Part shown: piece after piece, positions 25,292 through 32,953 of the stretch
Numbering within the stretch: position 1 is the stretch's first letter
Layout: each line of letters begins with the position of its first letter
Program-made: the position numbers and the translations under genes
Assembly: GCF_000495475.1 (NCBI RefSeq)
Contig: NZ_ASGZ01000028.1
Span: 140,237 to 204,236 of the forward strand
DNA from: Candidatus Halobonum tyrrellensis G22
GTDB taxonomy: Archaea > Halobacteriota > Halobacteria > Halobacteriales > Haloferacaceae
DNA length: 64,000 nt
Direction of reading: 5' to 3'
The notes under the pieces: model-generated
What the model was told of the DNA's origin: nothing
Seen by the model: the letters and a program-made list of their open reading frames with translations, nothing else
Databases searched by the model: none

Positions 25292-25606
25292 ATGGCGACC
25301 ATCGACGCCGGGACGCTCCTGCCGAACGAACACGTCCGTCGGGCGGCGCGCGACGGCGAGATAACCCAGATGCACCGCGGGAACCGCTACGCCGACGAGG
25401 GCGACACGTTCGAGCTAGCGGGGACGGAGTTCGAGGTGACCGCCGTCGAGGAGCGCACGCTCGGCGACCTGACCGACGCGGACGCCCGTGCGGAGGGGTC
25501 GGAGGACCTCGACGCGTACAGGGAACGGCTCGAACGGGTCCACGACGAGTTCGAGTGGGACGACGACTCGCCCGTCGTGCGTCACGCGTTCGAGCGGCGG
25601 GAGTGA
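25292..25606 (+). CDS. ASCH/PUA-like small protein
   Basis: A 104-residue acidic protein with the pattern of an ASCH domain (a PUA-like fold): DAGTLLPNEHVRRAARDGEI, GDTFELAGTEFEVTAVEERTLGDLTD and the closing EFEWDDDSPVVRHAFER. ASCH proteins are thought to bind RNA or nucleotides. The start ATG at 25292 is leaderless if the AT patch at 25262-25267 is used. Its stop lies 4 bp before the next gene's ATG, so it is probably cotranscribed with the rhodanese/MBL gene. Confidence 0.7.
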   Translation: MATIDAGTLLPNEHVRRAARDGEITQMHRGNRYADEGDTFELAGTEFEVTAVEERTLGDLTDADARAEGSEDLDAYRERLERVHDEFEWDDDSPVVRHAFERRE

Positions 25607-25610
25607 CGCG

Positions 25611-26915
25611 ATGGGCGAGAGCGGTCGAAGCGACGCGGACGCCGGCGACGCCGGGTGGGCGGCGGCCGGCGAACCGCTCGCCCCCGAGGCGCTCGCGCGC
25701 CGCCTGCGCGACGGCGACCCGGTGTCGATACTCGACGTGCGCGACCGCGACGAGTTCGAGGCGTGGCACGTCGACGGCCGGTCGGTGACCGCCGCGCAGG
25801 TGCCGCACGTGAAGTTCGTCGCCGCGGGCGCGACCGGCGACCCCGCGGAGCTCGTGCCCGAGAGCCTCTCGGAGCCGGTGGTGGCGGTCTGCGGCCGCGG
25901 CGAGGCCAGCGCCGACGTGGCGGGGATGCTGACCGACGCGGGCGTCGACGCGGTCAACCTCGCGGGCGGAATGGCGGCGTGGGCGCGGGTGTACCTCGCC
26001 GAACCGCTCGACGCGCCCGCGGGGGCGACGGTCGTCCAGTTCCAGCGCCCCTCCTCGGGCTGTCTGGGCTACCTCGTCGTCGCCGACGGCGAGGCCGCGG
26101 TCGTCGACCCGCTCCGGGCGTTCGCCGGCCGGTACGCCGCCGCCGCCGAGGAGTACGGCGCGACGCTCCGGTACGCGGTGGACACCCACGTCCACGCGGA
26201 CCACGTCAGCGGCGTGCGCGCGGTCGCCGAGGCGACCGACGCGGTGCCGGTGCTCCCGACGGGCGCGCGCGAGCGCGGCGTCTCGTTCGACGCGCGCTTC
26301 CTCGCGGGCGGCGACCGCCTCCCGCTCGGGGAGCGTGCGCTCGACGCGGTCCACGCGCCGGGTCACACCAGCGAACTCACCGCGTTCTTGCTCCACGACG
26401 GCGACACCGACCCCGGCGTGACGGCGGCGAACGCGGACGGGACGGGGACTGACAGTCGGGGCGGCGAGGACGGGACCGCGGAGGACGCGGACGACGCGAC
26501 TGCCGACACCGACGCGGGCGTGCTGTTCACGGGCGACGCGCTGTTCCTCCGGAGCGTCGGGCGGCCCGACCTCGAATCCGGCGACGCGGCCGCCCGCGAG
26601 TACGCCGGGACGACGTTCGACACGCTCCACGACCGCCTGCTCGGGCTCCCCGACGCGACGCTGGTCGCGCCGGGCCACTTCGCGGACCCGGCGGACGCGA
26701 CCCGCGGGACGTACGCGGCGCCGCTCGCGGAGGTGCGCGGGATGCCCGCGCTGTCGCTCGACCGCGAGGCGTTCGTCGACCGGGTCGCGGGGTCGCTCCC
26801 GCCGCGGCCCGCCAACTACGAGCGCATCGTCGCGGTCAACCTCGGCCGCGAGACGATGGACGACGACGAGGCGTTCGAGGCGGAACTCGGGCCGAACAAC
26901 TGCGCGGTGGAGTGA
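25611..26915 (+). CDS. Rhodanese-metallo-beta-lactamase fusion (persulfide dioxygenase-like)
   Basis: A 434-residue fusion. Residues 22-130 are a rhodanese domain with the active-site Cys94 in VAVCGRGEAS. Residues 138-434 are an MBL-fold hydrolase of the persulfide-dioxygenase/glyoxalase-II type with HVHADH (His193, His195, Asp197, His198), His252 in APGHTSE, and Asp309 in FTGDALF. An acidic low-complexity insertion (about 266-302) splits the MBL core just before the GDALF strand. The likely role is sulfane-sulfur handling: oxidising persulfides and passing sulfur via Cys94. In many bacterial fusions the rhodanese lies C-terminal; here it is N-terminal. The start is ATG at 25611. Confidence 0.8.
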   Translation: MGESGRSDADAGDAGWAAAGEPLAPEALARRLRDGDPVSILDVRDRDEFEAWHVDGRSVTAAQVPHVKFVAAGATGDPAELVPESLSEPVVAVCGRGEASADVAGMLTDAGVDAVNLAGGMAAWARVYLAEPLDAPAGATVVQFQRPSSGCLGYLVVADGEAAVVDPLRAFAGRYAAAAEEYGATLRYAVDTHVHADHVSGVRAVAEATDAVPVLPTGARERGVSFDARFLAGGDRLPLGERALDAVHAPGHTSELTAFLLHDGDTDPGVTAANADGTGTDSRGGEDGTAEDADDATADTDAGVLFTGDALFLRSVGRPDLESGDAAAREYAGTTFDTLHDRLLGLPDATLVAPGHFADPADATRGTYAAPLAEVRGMPALSLDREAFVDRVAGSLPPRPANYERIVAVNLGRETMDDDEAFEAELGPNNCAVE

Positions 26916-26960
26916 GCCGCCCGGGCGGGTCCGGGACGCCCCGGTCGGGGAGTCACGCGC

Positions 26961-27038
26961 GACTCCGGCGTGCGACCGACGACCCCGGCGTGCGACCGAC
27001 GACCCCGGCGTGCGACCGACGACCCCGGCGTGCGACCG
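26961..27038. repeat. 20-bp tandem repeat, about 3.5 copies
   Basis: The unit TGCGACCGACGACCCCGGCG is repeated perfectly at 26971-26990, 26991-27010 and 27011-27030, with partial units on both sides (from 26961 and to about 27038). It lies in the 172-bp gap between the rhodanese/MBL gene and the acetyltransferase gene, ending about 50 bp before the latter's start. Confidence 0.9.
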
Positions 27039-27087
27039 GGTGGCACGCGGGCGGAGCGGTTTTCGGCTCGCGGCTCCCCTTCCACCC

Positions 27088-27909
27088 ATGCACGACGGCG
27101 AACGCGAGACGGTCGAGCGGACCGACGCGCCGCTCTCGGTCGACCGGGTGGCGGCGGACCTGCGCGAGTTGGGCGTCGGGGCGGGCGAGACGGCGCTCGT
27201 CCACTCGTCGCTGTCGGCCATCGGCTGGATGCCCGGCGGCGTGCCCGCGGCGGTCGACGCGCTGTTGGCGGCGGTCGGCGCGTCGGGGACGGTCGCGGTG
27301 CCGACCCACTCCACGCAACTGTCCGACCCCGCGGGCTGGGGGAACCCGCCCGTCCCCGACGAGTGGGTCGAGGCGATACGGGAGACCGCGCCGCCGTTCC
27401 GCCCGGAACTCACGCCGTCGCGGGGGATGGGTGCCGTCCCCGAGTGTCTCCGCGACTACCCGGGTGCGGTCCGGAGCCGCCACCCGACCCACTCGTTTGC
27501 GGCGCGGGGCGCCGACGCCGACCGGGTCGTCGCCGACCACGCGTACGACTCGCCGCTGGGCGAGGCGTCGCCGCTCGGGGCGCTGTACGAGATGGACGCG
27601 CTCGTGCTCCGGGTCGGCGTCGAGGCGAACACGTCGCTCCACCTCGCGGAGTACCGCGCCGACTACGAGGGGAAGGCGTACGAGTCGAACGGCGGTCCCG
27701 TCTTGGACGGGGGCGAGCGCCGGTGGGTCACGTTCGAGGAACCCGTGAGCCGCGACGACTTCCGCGAGATAGAGGCGGCGTTCGAGCGCGAACGCGGCGA
27801 CGGCGAGGACGGAATGCGCCGCGGGACCGTCGGCACCGCCGACTCGACGCTGTGTCGGATGCGGCCGCTGGTCGACTTCGCGGTCGAGTGGATGGCGGAG
27901 AACCGGTGA
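27088..27909 (+). CDS. AAC(3)-family N-acetyltransferase
   Basis: A 273-residue acetyl-CoA-dependent antibiotic N-acetyltransferase-fold protein. Family marks are LVHSSLSAIGWMPGG (residues 33-47), VPTHSTQ, and HPTHSFAARG with the conserved His before a second VGVEANTSLHLAEYRA block. In archaea the substrate is probably not an aminoglycoside; homologues such as YokD are uncharacterised. The start is ATG at 27088. It is convergent with the ferredoxin gene with a one-base gap. Antibiotic resistance should not be assumed. Confidence 0.82.
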   Translation: MHDGERETVERTDAPLSVDRVAADLRELGVGAGETALVHSSLSAIGWMPGGVPAAVDALLAAVGASGTVAVPTHSTQLSDPAGWGNPPVPDEWVEAIRETAPPFRPELTPSRGMGAVPECLRDYPGAVRSRHPTHSFAARGADADRVVADHAYDSPLGEASPLGALYEMDALVLRVGVEANTSLHLAEYRADYEGKAYESNGGPVLDGGERRWVTFEEPVSRDDFREIEAAFERERGDGEDGMRRGTVGTADSTLCRMRPLVDFAVEWMAENR

Positions 27910-27910
27910 G

Positions 27911-28246
27911 CTAGTCGTCGGCCGCGGCCGGACCGGTCTCGCCGGCGGCGTCGTCCTCGATGCTCGGGGGGTACTTCCCGCGGTCGAGTTTGAGGTCCGA
28001 CTGCGGGCGGGCCATACACGTCAGCGCGTACGTCTCCGCCTCCTCCTCGGTCAGCCCGCGCGCGACGGCGGCCTGCTGTGCAACCTCGCCTTCGACTATC
28101 TCCGCCGAGCAGGCGAGACACATCCCGACGCGGCAGGAGTACTCCTGGGCGATCCCGGCGTCGATACAGGCGCTGAGGATCGTCTGCGTGTCGGATATCT
28201 CCACCGTCTCGCCGGTGCCGACGAACTCCACGGTGTAGTCGGTCAT
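27911..28246 (-). CDS. [2Fe-2S] ferredoxin, plant type
   Basis: A 111-residue ferredoxin with cluster ligands Cys38, Cys43, Cys46 and Cys77 (C-x4-C-x2-C-x30-C) in EYSCRVGMCLACS and ALTCMARP. It lacks the long N-terminal acidic insertion of the main halobacterial ferredoxin, so it is a secondary, smaller electron carrier. The start ATG at 28246 follows the TATA-like TAAACT at 28271-28276. It could serve redox enzymes such as geranylgeranyl reductase; this partner is a guess. Confidence 0.9.
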   Translation of the reverse strand: MTDYTVEFVGTGETVEISDTQTILSACIDAGIAQEYSCRVGMCLACSAEIVEGEVAQQAAVARGLTEEEAETYALTCMARPQSDLKLDRGKYPPSIEDDAAGETGPAAADD

Positions 28247-28270
28247 ACTCCGAAGTTCCCCGAGACCGCC

Positions 28271-28276
28271 TAAACT
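28271..28276 (-). promoter_or_regulatory. TATA box of the ferredoxin gene
   Basis: On the minus strand AGTTTA lies 25-30 bp upstream of the ATG at 28246, as expected for a leaderless haloarchaeal promoter. Confidence 0.6.
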
Positions 28277-28330
28277 CTTGTTATCACTCGCGGGCGCGAG
28301 CGCGGCGCGCGGCCTCCCGACCACCGTCGT

Positions 28331-28507
28331 TCAGAGCCGTTCGGGCTGGGCGTCCCGGAACAGGCGGACGTAGAGGACGCCGATGGCGGCGACGACGGCC
28401 CACGGGGCGGCCCCCGCGGCGTCGCCCGCGAGCACGTTCGACACCGCCAGCGCGACCCCGAGCGCCACCTGCGCCGCCGCGACGACCCGCGGGAGGGAGA
28501 CGTTCAC
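28331..28507 (-). CDS. Small two-helix membrane protein (58 aa)
   Basis: A 58-residue hydrophobic protein with two predicted helices, VVAAAQVALGVALAVSNVL and APWAVVAAIGVLYVRLF, ending RDAQPERL. The start is GTG at 28507 (an in-frame GTG at 28519 would add four residues). It lies 71 bp after the stop of the acyl-CoA ligase on the same strand and may be cotranscribed with it. No family is recognised. Confidence 0.6.
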   Translation of the reverse strand: MNVSLPRVVAAAQVALGVALAVSNVLAGDAAGAAPWAVVAAIGVLYVRLFRDAQPERL

Positions 28508-28578
28508 GCCCGCTCTCACGCGCGACCCGTCAAGAACGTTCCTCCGGCGGGGACGACCGAGCGCCGAGGCCCGGCCGC

Positions 28579-30147
28579 CTACTCCCCCCGGAGTTCGAAC
28601 TTCTGGACCTTCCCGGTCGTCGTCCGCGGGAGTTCGTCGACGAAGACCACCTCGCGGGGGTGTTTGTACTCCGCGAGGCTCGTCAGACAGAACTCCCTGA
28701 TCTCGTCGGCGGTCACCTCCGCGCCCGGTCGCTTCACGACGAACGCCTTCACGGTCTCGCCGCGGCGGTCGTCGGGGACGCCGACGACGGCGGCGTCCGC
28801 CACCGCCTCGTGTTCGAACAGGAGTTCCTCCACCTCCCGCGGGTAGACGTTGTACCCCGCGGTGTTGATCGTGTGCTTCTGGCGGTCGACGACGTAGTAG
28901 AAGCCGTCCTCGTCGTGGTAGCCGATGTCGCCGGTGTGGAACCAGCGCGTCCCGTCGCGTTCGGTGAATACGTCCCGGGTGTCGGCGTCGCGACCGTGGT
29001 ACCCCTTCATCACGTTCGGCCCGGCGACGACGAGTTCGCCCGTTATCTCGTCGAGGTCGACCGCCCCCTCGTCGACGGGACCGCGTTCGACCGGCGGCAG
29101 TTCCCGGAACTCGTCGTCGACCACCGTCGCGGAGACGCCGGGGAGCGTCCTGCCGATGGAGCCGACGCGCCGGCCCTCGCTCGGGCTGTTGAAGTGGGTG
29201 ACGGGGCTGGTCTCGGTCAGCCCGTACCCCTCGTATATCTCCACGTCGAACAGGTCCTCGAACCGCCGGAGCACCTCCACGGGGATGCCCGCGCCGCCGA
29301 CGCCGCACATCCGGAGCGAGTCGAGCGACCGCTCCTCCGCGTCCGGTTGGTTGACGATGTCGTTGTACATCGCGGGCACGCCGTGCATCATCGTCAGCCC
29401 CTCCGACTCGACCAGGTCCATCGCCTCCTGCGGGTCCCACGAGGGGAGCGGGTGGTACGACGCGCCCGAAAACAGCGTCGCGTTCATCACGACCGTCATG
29501 CCGTAGATGTGGAACAGCGGCAGCACGCCGAGTTGGCGGTCGTCGGGGCGGAGACCGCCGACGGGGAGCGTCGCCGCCATCTCCGCGTTCGACCGGAGGT
29601 TCTCGTGGGTGAGCAACACCCCCTTCGGCGTCCCCGTCGTGCCCGAGGTGTACGGCTGACACGCCACGTCGTCGTCCGCGCGGTCGGCCGTCCCGAACTC
29701 GGGGTCGCCGCAGAACGACGCGAACGTCTCCGTCCCCGCCGCCGTCTCCGCGTCCGTCTCGCCGACCGTGACGACACGCTCGACCGCGGTGTCGTCGCGC
29801 ACCTCCTCGACGAACGGCACCAGGTCGGGCAGACAGACGACGACCCGCGCGCCCGAGTCGGACAGCAGGTGTTCGATCTCGCGGGCCTTGTACTGGGGGT
29901 TCATCGGGACGACCACCCCGCCCGCCCGGAGCGTGCCGTGGAACCCGACGACGAACTGCGGGAGGTTCGGGAGGTACAGTCCCACCCGGTCGTCCGGCCC
30001 CACGCCGGCGTCGTCGAGACCGGCGGCGAACGCGCCGGTCATCCCCCACAGCCCCGCGTAGTCGTGGGTCTCCCCCCGGAACCGAACCGCGGGCGCGTCG
30101 CCGTGGTCGGCCGCCGCGTCCGCCACGTTCTCCACCAGATTTGTCAT
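28579..30147 (-). CDS. AMP-forming acyl-CoA ligase (candidate MenE)
   Basis: A 522-residue adenylate-forming acyl-CoA synthetase. The P-loop-like YTSGTTGTPKGVLLTH is near residue 165, GYGLTETSP is mid-protein, the hinge region FHTGDIGYHDEDGFYYVVDR follows, and the catalytic lysine is in RTTTGKVQKFELRG near the C-terminus. The family acts on fatty, aryl or o-succinylbenzoate substrates. Its position at one end of a men cluster with no other ligase in the window makes o-succinylbenzoate-CoA ligase possible, although its length and style resemble general medium/long-chain ligases. The start is ATG at 30147; TTTATCC at 30171-30177 serves as TATA. Confidence 0.85.
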   Translation of the reverse strand: MTNLVENVADAAADHGDAPAVRFRGETHDYAGLWGMTGAFAAGLDDAGVGPDDRVGLYLPNLPQFVVGFHGTLRAGGVVVPMNPQYKAREIEHLLSDSGARVVVCLPDLVPFVEEVRDDTAVERVVTVGETDAETAAGTETFASFCGDPEFGTADRADDDVACQPYTSGTTGTPKGVLLTHENLRSNAEMAATLPVGGLRPDDRQLGVLPLFHIYGMTVVMNATLFSGASYHPLPSWDPQEAMDLVESEGLTMMHGVPAMYNDIVNQPDAEERSLDSLRMCGVGGAGIPVEVLRRFEDLFDVEIYEGYGLTETSPVTHFNSPSEGRRVGSIGRTLPGVSATVVDDEFRELPPVERGPVDEGAVDLDEITGELVVAGPNVMKGYHGRDADTRDVFTERDGTRWFHTGDIGYHDEDGFYYVVDRQKHTINTAGYNVYPREVEELLFEHEAVADAAVVGVPDDRRGETVKAFVVKRPGAEVTADEIREFCLTSLAEYKHPREVVFVDELPRTTTGKVQKFELRGE

Positions 30148-30235
30148 GCTCGATCGGGGACGATAGGCGGGGATAAAGCTGTTCCCGGGCGGCGGAGTCG
30201 TCGGAGTCATACTCGGTCGGTCGTAACCTCGACCG

Positions 30236-30715
30236 ATGAGCGAGCCGAACGGACGGACGCGGCGGGCGGTGCTCGCGGGCGTCGGCGCGACCGGACTGGC
30301 GGCGCTCGCGGGCTGTGCGTCGAGCGCCGGCGGGAGCGACACGCCGACCGGCGAATCCGAGTACGGCGGGTGGATGCGGGCCGTATCGAACTACGAGGGG
30401 GAGACCGCCGACCGGACCGGCGACTCCGAGGTCCGGGTGACGGTCGCGCCCGAGGGCGACTACACGTACGCGCCCGCGGCGGTCGCGGTCAGCCCCGGCA
30501 CGACCGTCGTCTGGGAGTGGACCGGCGGCCCGACCAGCCACGACGTGGCCGAGGCGGACGGCGGCTACGCGAGCGACCTCCACACGAGCGAGGACGCGAC
30601 GTTCTCGCACACGTTCGAGGAGGCGGGCGTCTCGAAGTACTACTGCACCCCCCACCGGAACCTCGGGATGAAAGGCGTCGTCGAGGTCCGCGGCGGGGAC
30701 GGCGGCGAGGGCTGA
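30236..30715 (+). CDS. hcp: Halocyanin-type blue copper lipoprotein
   Basis: A 159-residue secreted copper protein. The N-terminus has twin arginines (RTRRAVLAG) and the lipobox LAGC with Cys27, so it is Tat-exported and lipid-anchored outside the membrane. The cupredoxin domain (about 63-153) carries the four type-1 copper ligands His102, Cys137, His140 and Met145 in TSHDV and YYCTPHRNLGMKG. It should carry electrons from a quinol-oxidising complex to a terminal oxidase. It is divergent from the acyl-CoA ligase and next to menC, and it fits the quinone theme. The start is ATG at 30236. Confidence 0.92.
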   Translation: MSEPNGRTRRAVLAGVGATGLAALAGCASSAGGSDTPTGESEYGGWMRAVSNYEGETADRTGDSEVRVTVAPEGDYTYAPAAVAVSPGTTVVWEWTGGPTSHDVAEADGGYASDLHTSEDATFSHTFEEAGVSKYYCTPHRNLGMKGVVEVRGGDGGEG

Positions 30716-30790
30716 ACGGAACGGGACACCCGAGCGAGGGACGGCCCGGCCGGCGGACGAGCGGGCGGCCCGCGACGCCCACCGGGGTGC

Positions 30791-31879
30791 TCAGACGACG
30801 CCGTCGAACGCGTCGTCCGCTAGCCCCGGCCCGTCGGGCACCCGAACCGCGCCGTCGACGACCGGCGCGGGGTCGGTCGGGGTCACGTCCTCCGCGAGCA
30901 TTCCGCCGGTCGCCAGCCCCTGTGCGCGGTCGGCGCCGCCGGGGACCACCGCGGCGGCGTGGACCGCGGCGGCCCGCGCGACGGCGGCGTCGACGGTGGT
31001 GGTGATGACGGTGTCGACCCCCCGCGAGTCGAGATGGCGCGCGAGGGAGGCGGTCGGCACGACGCCCGCCTGCGCCATCGGTTTTATGACCGCCACGTCG
31101 GCGTACTCGTCGATCGGGTCGGGCCACGCGCCCCCGTTGAGCGACTCGTCGAGCGCGATGTCGATACCGCGGCCGCGGAGGGTCGCGAGGCCGTCGAAGT
31201 CGTCCGCGGGCAGCGGCTGTTCGACGTACGCGAACTCCAGGTCCGCGAGCGCGTCGACCGCACGCTCGGCCTCGCGTCGCTCCCACGCGCCGTTGGCGTC
31301 CGCCCGGAGCGTCACGCGGTCGCCGACCGCGTCGCGGACCGCGCGGAGGCGGTCGAGGTCCGCGTCCAGACCCCGCGCGCCGACCTTGCACTTCAGGCAG
31401 TCGAAGCCGTCGGCGACCGCCGTCTCGGCCGCCTCGACGGTTTCCTCGACGGAGCCGTCGCCGACGGTGGCGTTGACCGGAACCGACTCCGCGGGGTCGG
31501 CGACGACCCCGCTCCGTTCTGCGATCCGTCCCGCCAGCGGGACGCCCTCGCGTCGCGCCTCCGCGTCGAGACCCGCCAGCGTGACCGCGTGGTGGGCGGC
31601 CGCGGGCAGGTCGTCGAGCCGCGGTTCGCCGCCGCCGTGGACCGTCTCGCGGGCGCTCCGGAGGGCGTCGAGACAGTCGTCGTACCCCTCGGTCCACGGC
31701 GGGAGCGGGGCGGCCTCGCCCACGCCGCGGGCGGGCGTGCCGTCGGTCCACTCGCCGGCGACGCCGACGAGGACGACCCGCCGCTCGGTCATCTCGCCGT
31801 TTGCGGTGCCGAGCGGCGACCGCAGGGGGAGCGACACCTCCCGCAGTCGGACGCGGGGGTCGGCGAGTTCGTCGTCCAT
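30791..31879 (-). CDS. menC: o-Succinylbenzoate synthase
   Basis: A 362-residue enolase-superfamily enzyme that dehydrates SHCHC to o-succinylbenzoate in menaquinone synthesis. The active-site lysines Lys163 and Lys165 are in CLKCK, the metal ligands are Asp194 (RADANGAW), Glu220 (YVEQPL) and Asp244 (IALDES), and the second acid/base Lys266 is in AVIKPM. Context settles the choice over dipeptide epimerase: menA ends one base upstream on the same strand. The start is ATG at 31879. Codon use matches the neighbours. Confidence 0.92.
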   Translation of the reverse strand: MDDELADPRVRLREVSLPLRSPLGTANGEMTERRVVLVGVAGEWTDGTPARGVGEAAPLPPWTEGYDDCLDALRSARETVHGGGEPRLDDLPAAAHHAVTLAGLDAEARREGVPLAGRIAERSGVVADPAESVPVNATVGDGSVEETVEAAETAVADGFDCLKCKVGARGLDADLDRLRAVRDAVGDRVTLRADANGAWERREAERAVDALADLEFAYVEQPLPADDFDGLATLRGRGIDIALDESLNGGAWPDPIDEYADVAVIKPMAQAGVVPTASLARHLDSRGVDTVITTTVDAAVARAAAVHAAAVVPGGADRAQGLATGGMLAEDVTPTDPAPVVDGAVRVPDGPGLADDAFDGVV

Positions 31880-31880
31880 C

Positions 31881-32828
31881 TCAGACCGCCAGCCCGACCG
31901 CGAACAGCAGCGAGAACGACACGAGCAGTTTCCCCGTCCGTTCGAGTGCGGGGTTGAGCGCCGCGCCCGACGTCTCGGTCAGGACGGTCCGCGCGACCAC
32001 CGCGGCGTACGGCAGCGTCAGGAACGGCAACAGCGTGGTGTAGTCGCCCGTCGAGACGGCGAACACCGCGGGGACGGTGTACGCCATCCCGAGCATGAGG
32101 AGGTACTCGGCGCGCGAGAAGCCGTAGCCGAACCGGACGGCGAGCGTGCGCTTGCCGGTCGTGGCGTCCTCCTCGCGGTCCCTGACGTTGTTGACGACGA
32201 GGATGTTCGTCGAGATGCCCGCGACGGCGAGCGACGCCACCACCGCCGCGAGCGGCACCGTCCCCGCCGGGAGCCACAGCGGGAACCCGGCGGCGCCGAG
32301 CGCGTCGACCGCCTGCACGTAGTAGGTGCCCGTGACCGCCACCAGCCCGAAGAAGACGAAGACGAACGGGTCGCCGAGGCCGTGATAGCCCAGCGGGTAC
32401 GGCCCGCCGGTGTACGCGACGCCCGCCGCGACCGACAGCAGGCCGACGACGAGGATCGGGAGGCCGCCGACCCACACCAGGTAGGTGCCGACGGCGACGG
32501 CGGCTGCGAACGCGAGCCACATCGCCCGCTTCACCTCCGCGGGGGCGATGAGCCCGCCCGCGGTCACCCGGGTGAACCCCTCCCGGTCGGCCGTGTCGGC
32601 GCCCTGCTGGGCGTCGTAGTAGTCGTTGGCGAAGTTGGTGCCGATCTGGATGAGGACCGCGCCCACGAGCGCGACGACCGCCGGGAGCGGTCGAAACACC
32701 CCGTCGCGGAGCGCCAGCCCCGTCCCGACGAGCACCGGCGACACCGCCGCCGGCATCGTCTGGGGACGGGCCGCGATCACCCACGCCTGACGCTTGGAGA
32801 GGTCCGCCTCGCTCGTCTCCGTGCTCAT
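31881..32828 (-). CDS. menA: 1,4-Dihydroxy-2-naphthoate polyprenyltransferase
   Basis: A 315-residue UbiA-superfamily membrane enzyme attaching the polyprenyl chain to DHNA. The first Asp-rich motif NFANDYYDAQQGAD (about residues 65-78) and the second NNVRDREEDATTGKRTLAV (about 213-231) bind the prenyl diphosphate through Mg2+. Eight to nine hydrophobic segments are visible. The start is ATG at 32828; a minus-strand CATTTAC at 32851-32857 serves as TATA. It forms an operon with menC (one-base gap) and is divergent from the DAACS symporter. Confidence 0.94.
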   Translation of the reverse strand: MSTETSEADLSKRQAWVIAARPQTMPAAVSPVLVGTGLALRDGVFRPLPAVVALVGAVLIQIGTNFANDYYDAQQGADTADREGFTRVTAGGLIAPAEVKRAMWLAFAAAVAVGTYLVWVGGLPILVVGLLSVAAGVAYTGGPYPLGYHGLGDPFVFVFFGLVAVTGTYYVQAVDALGAAGFPLWLPAGTVPLAAVVASLAVAGISTNILVVNNVRDREEDATTGKRTLAVRFGYGFSRAEYLLMLGMAYTVPAVFAVSTGDYTTLLPFLTLPYAAVVARTVLTETSGAALNPALERTGKLLVSFSLLFAVGLAV

Positions 32829-32920
32829 TACCCGCCCGTTCGGCCCCCGGGTAAATGGGCGTGTTCTTCCGAGCGCCGCCCCACCCCGACCGGTCGAGCG
32901 ACCCGGACGCTATCCTCCGG

Positions 32921-32928
32921 GTTTTTAC
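32921..32928 (+). promoter_or_regulatory. TATA box of the DAACS symporter gene
   Basis: GTTTTTAC lies 26-33 bp before the ATG at 32954. A GGAGGAGG purine run at 32940-32947 resembles a Shine-Dalgarno site but would be outside a leaderless mRNA, so translation mode is uncertain. Confidence 0.55.
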
Positions 32929-32953
32929 ATGCGGCGTCGGGAGGAGGCACGAG

